A DNA stretch of 64,000 nt from Porphyromonadaceae bacterium COT-184 OH4590. Lineage in GTDB: Bacteria; Bacteroidota; Bacteroidia; Bacteroidales; Paludibacteraceae. Below are positions 60,942 through 64,000 of the stretch, one piece after another. Each line of letters begins with the position of its first letter. Positions within the stretch are counted from its first letter, which is position 1. The translations under genes and the position numbers were made by a program. Where the stretch lies: contig JRAN01000012.1 of the NCBI GenBank assembly GCA_000768855.1, positions 110,900 to 174,899 on the forward strand, read 5' to 3'. Under the pieces are notes generated by a model. It had not been told where the DNA came from. It did no database searches and was given only the letters and a program-made list of their open reading frames with translations.

Positions 60942-63900
60942 ATGGCAAGAAAAATAAAACAAAGTACCATCATTGTTTTTGTAATAATACTAATATTTTT
61001 AGTATTGCCTTCAGTGTTGATTAATCTTGCCCCCGTACAGAAATTTATAGCAGACAAGATTATTACGGAGATGTCGGATAAAACAGGAACCCCTGTTTCG
61101 GTGGGTAAAGTTCGTTTTAAGCTGTTCAATTCGTTGTCTATAAGTGAATTGTATATAGAGGATTTAAACAGAGATACCCTTATTTTTGCTGATGAAATAT
61201 CTTTACGCTTTTCGCCGATAAAGTTTTTCAAAAAGAAAATACTCATTAACGAGATTGTAATAGATAAAGCTTTTGTAAATTTGGTGATTGATACTTTGGG
61301 AGTGAGCAATATTGACATCCTGAAAAATATATTTACCACCAAGTCCGACAGTGGAGATAAGGATTGGTTCTTTGTGTTTCAAATAAATGACATTCAGCTT
61401 ATAAATGGCAAATTCTCTTTTGTTGATTTGAGTGCTTCCAACGAAAAAACAAGAGAGATTTTTGATAGTAAAAATATACGAGTTGGCAATATAAATGGTC
61501 GATTTGTATTATATAAGATTGATAAAAATTATTATAAAGGGAAAATAAAAAATTTTAGCTTCGAAGAGCAGTCGGGCTTTAGGTTGAAGAGTCTTCAAAC
61601 AGCATTTTTATTGACCGACTCTACCTGTGTGGTGCAAAATACCAAGCTAAATCTGCCTAATTCACAGCTAACCATCGACTCTGTGTTTGTCAACTACAGC
61701 GAATTGCAAAAGGCAAAACCCGATATAGGCAAAATAGAGTTGGCTCTAAAAAATTTAGATGCAAGAGTCAATGTGAAAGACTTAGACTGTTTCGATAGCT
61801 CGTTGTCAGGGTTGGATTATATGGTTTCGGCACAAATCTCCGGTTCTGGGCGTATCGAAGATATTTCGCTTGAGACACTCAGGCTAAGTTATGACTCACA
61901 AATGGGATTTGTCGGTAATGTGCGACTTATAGGGCTTCCCAATATTGCAAAAACATATATATTGTCGAATATAATCAGTTTATACGGTTCTATGCCCGCC
62001 ATACAGGATTTGATAGCCAATATCAACAGAAAACCGTATCTATTCCCCAAAGAATTTGTAAAACTTAATAAATTCGCTTATAGTGGTAAGGTGGCAGGGT
62101 ATCTAAATGATATTAAGGTGTTTGGCAAACTATCGACAGAGATAGGCGATGTAGAGACTAATCTGGATATAAAATCCGATAATAACTTTAAAAACTTCCT
62201 ATTGGAGGGACGAATCAATACGTTGGGGTTGAATCTTGCCCAAATAATGCCGTCCGAAAGCGGATTGAGCAGTATAGTGATAGATACTTATGCAAAAATA
62301 AAGGTAGGTAAAAATATACCTTTGGAGAGTGATTTGAATGCAAAGATAAAAACATTGGTGTATCAAGGCTATACTTACAATAATGTAGAACTAAACGGAC
62401 AGGTAGCAAGAAACAAATTTGAGGGATACGCATCAATAGATGATGAAAACGGCAAACTTAACTTTCACGGACTTGTTGATTTGAGTAATAAACAAAATAA
62501 AGCATTCTTTTTTGACGCAACGGTAAAAGACTTTAAACCATATAAACTCAGTTTGATAAAAGATTATCCCAATCTTGAACTTAATTTCAATATCAGAGCC
62601 GATTTTACGGGGGATAAAATAGATAATATAAACGGTAACATTCTTTTAGACTCAATATCTATTAGCAATAATCGTAGTTATAAGATTAATAAACTCTATA
62701 TATCGTCCAAAAGCCAAAACGACTCTTTGATAACAGTTATTGAGTCGGATATTGTAAATGGCTATATTTCGGGTCAATATTCGTTTGCAAAATTGCCGGC
62801 AGATATTGTAGATATGGTGCAAAACTATATACCTGTTCTAAAAAAGACAGATAGTAATTTTATTGAGAAGCATGATTTTGCTCAACGAAACAGTCTCGGT
62901 TTTTATGTAGAGATAGAGCCTCTCAAAGACCTGTGCAGCATACTCGAAATCCCATGGACTACTACCAAACAAAGCACAATATCGGGTTTTTATAATGGTG
63001 ATATACAGATGTTTAATTTTGAGTTGGAAGTGCCTCAGATTACTAATGGTATTCTCGAGGTCAATTCTACAAGGCTAAATTGTTATAACGATGATAATAA
63101 GTTGAGAATTATGGCTCTATCTTGCGTGCAGATGAAAAAAGACTCTTTGTTGGTGGCTTTCAATTCCGATTTTGAAAACGATGTGGTAAACCTTCTTTTG
63201 GCGTGGAAGAATTTTAATGAAAACAACGTAATAGCAGGCGAAATTTTTACACATACCAAGTTTTCGAAAGACATTAATAATAAATTGAATATGAATGTCG
63301 ATTTTTTGCCGACCCAGATAGTTATTAAAAATAAAATACTTGATGTTTATAAATCGTCGATCTTTACCGATTTTAATACTCTGAAAGTCGATCATTTTGC
63401 CATAGAGGGAGACAGTCAGAGTATAAAGATAAACGGTGTTGCCTCCAAATTGCCCGAAGACCGTATTTTTATACATCTTGAAAAGATAGATATGGGTTTT
63501 ATATCTTCTTTTTTACCTGAAAAATCGGCGGTTTCGTTTGGAGGTATAGTAACGGGAAGAGCAGATATATCCAAAGTTTTCGACACGCCCAATTTGGAGA
63601 TTAATGTACAGTCAGATGATTTGATTTTTAATGACTATACGGTGGGACATCTCGAAGCCAATTCTTATTTTAATCATAATACTAAAAGTATTGATTTCAA
63701 GGGAATACTCTCCACCGACAGTACCAACTCCATATTCAAGCTACACGGACAATATTACCCCGGCATCGATTCATTGATTCTTTATGGAGATGCTAAAAAT
63801 CAACGTCTTCAATTTGTAAAAAGATTTATCAATAATATTTTTGCAGAAGTAGATGGTTACGGCACAGGCAAAGTGAAGGTTGCCGCTAATTTTAAAAAAG

Positions 63901-64000
63901 AGCAAGCAATAGTGGAGACTAAGGCTGCTGTACAAAATGGCAAACTAAAAGTAGATATTTTGGGGGCAGAATTCTTTTTTAGTGATACAATCACTCTTAC
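60942..64000 (+). CDS. TamB/AsmA-like translocation and assembly protein, partial at right edge
   Basis: From the ATG at 60942 the frame stays open to the end of the window (1019 codons) and continues beyond. The product begins with an N-terminal membrane helix (about 9-29, TIIVFVIILIFLVLPSVLIN), then VQKFIADKIITEMSDKTGTPVSVGKVRFKLFNSLSISELYIEDL. The rest is a long, regular series of beta-strand repeats of the AsmA/TamB kind. Such proteins span the periplasm and move phospholipids or help fold outer-membrane proteins. The C-terminal DUF490 domain lies outside the window. Confidence 0.85.
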   Translation, partial: MARKIKQSTIIVFVIILIFLVLPSVLINLAPVQKFIADKIITEMSDKTGTPVSVGKVRFKLFNSLSISELYIEDLNRDTLIFADEISLRFSPIKFFKKKILINEIVIDKAFVNLVIDTLGVSNIDILKNIFTTKSDSGDKDWFFVFQINDIQLINGKFSFVDLSASNEKTREIFDSKNIRVGNINGRFVLYKIDKNYYKGKIKNFSFEEQSGFRLKSLQTAFLLTDSTCVVQNTKLNLPNSQLTIDSVFVNYSELQKAKPDIGKIELALKNLDARVNVKDLDCFDSSLSGLDYMVSAQISGSGRIEDISLETLRLSYDSQMGFVGNVRLIGLPNIAKTYILSNIISLYGSMPAIQDLIANINRKPYLFPKEFVKLNKFAYSGKVAGYLNDIKVFGKLSTEIGDVETNLDIKSDNNFKNFLLEGRINTLGLNLAQIMPSESGLSSIVIDTYAKIKVGKNIPLESDLNAKIKTLVYQGYTYNNVELNGQVARNKFEGYASIDDENGKLNFHGLVDLSNKQNKAFFFDATVKDFKPYKLSLIKDYPNLELNFNIRADFTGDKIDNINGNILLDSISISNNRSYKINKLYISSKSQNDSLITVIESDIVNGYISGQYSFAKLPADIVDMVQNYIPVLKKTDSNFIEKHDFAQRNSLGFYVEIEPLKDLCSILEIPWTTTKQSTISGFYNGDIQMFNFELEVPQITNGILEVNSTRLNCYNDDNKLRIMALSCVQMKKDSLLVAFNSDFENDVVNLLLAWKNFNENNVIAGEIFTHTKFSKDINNKLNMNVDFLPTQIVIKNKILDVYKSSIFTDFNTLKVDHFAIEGDSQSIKINGVASKLPEDRIFIHLEKIDMGFISSFLPEKSAVSFGGIVTGRADISKVFDTPNLEINVQSDDLIFNDYTVGHLEANSYFNHNTKSIDFKGILSTDSTNSIFKLHGQYYPGIDSLILYGDAKNQRLQFVKRFINNIFAEVDGYGTGKVKVAANFKKEQAIVETKAAVQNGKLKVDILGAEFFFSDTITL

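Noticed and set aside
1-64000. tRNA, rRNA, CRISPR, prophage or toxin-antitoxin genes
   Set aside because: No cloverleaf, repeat array, phage structural gene or toxin motif was recognised by eye; a dedicated scan (for example tRNAscan-SE) would be more reliable.

Overview
The window is a 64 kb piece of an AT-rich bacterial chromosome. It almost certainly comes from the phylum Bacteroidota, order Bacteroidales, from a Porphyromonadaceae- or Dysgonomonadaceae-like lineage. The grounds are an LpxC-FabZ fusion, a FeoA-FeoB fusion, an LL-diaminopimelate aminotransferase, an S46 dipeptidyl peptidase, DUF1599/DoxX-type/DUF4827 genes in the order usual for Bacteroidales, many SusC-like or CarboxypepD_reg-type outer-membrane proteins, and repeated promoter-like boxes of the Bacteroides type (TTTG, about 19 bases, TAnnTTTG). 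I saw no rRNA, tRNA, CRISPR array, prophage or plasmid backbone. Most genes are housekeeping.

Layout. 1-1040: decayed IS5-type transposase, running off the left edge. 1227-7287 (+): parE, an outer-membrane protein, dapL and a DPP7-like S46 peptidase. 7409-8845 (-): a lone sufB. 8966-14818: membrane protein, TonB-dependent receptor (-) and mutS2 (+). 14844-22692 (-): LptF/G permease, DJ-1 protein, tonB-exbD-exbB-pdxJ, then tpiA with a DoxX-type protein and a DUF1599 protein. 23302-28012 (+): five-gene operon from a DsbD-like reductase to a phosphoglucosamine/phosphomannomutase. 28069-30664: two gene relics, the C-terminal third of a D12-class adenine methyltransferase and an isolated central piece of purL, either side of a membrane protein gene. 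30672-40232 (+): glycosyltransferase, DUF3316-like protein, miaB, rubrerythrin, feoAB, rlmH and a membrane-anchored MutS-like ATPase. 40296-41777 (-): hutH. 42134-46304 (+): SUMF1-type lipoprotein, TonB-family receptor, rpsO. 46382-54239 (-): lpxA, lpxC-fabZ, outer-membrane protein, coaX, rng, a 30-residue basic microprotein, HU and mnmA. 54387-64000 (+): phoH, tsaE, rmuC, a P-loop protein resembling KamB, a PstS-like lipoprotein, a decayed stretch, holB and the start of a tamB-like gene that runs off the right edge.

Biology. DPP7-like peptidase, histidine ammonia-lyase, a possible lysine-aminomutase reactivase subunit, rubrerythrin and FeoAB together suggest an anaerobe that lives largely on peptides and amino acids (inference). 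The envelope genes (LpxA, LpxC-FabZ, LptF/G, TamB-like, TonB-ExbBD, two TonB receptors) show a full Gram-negative outer membrane. I found no clearly new multigene system. The observations most worth a second look are the isolated purL domain with its consensus promoter, the methyltransferase relic that starts at a promoter box, the paired direct repeats before feoAB, a promoter box abutting the phoH start codon, the 30-residue AURKAIP1/bS22-like peptide, and the orphan KamB-like gene.
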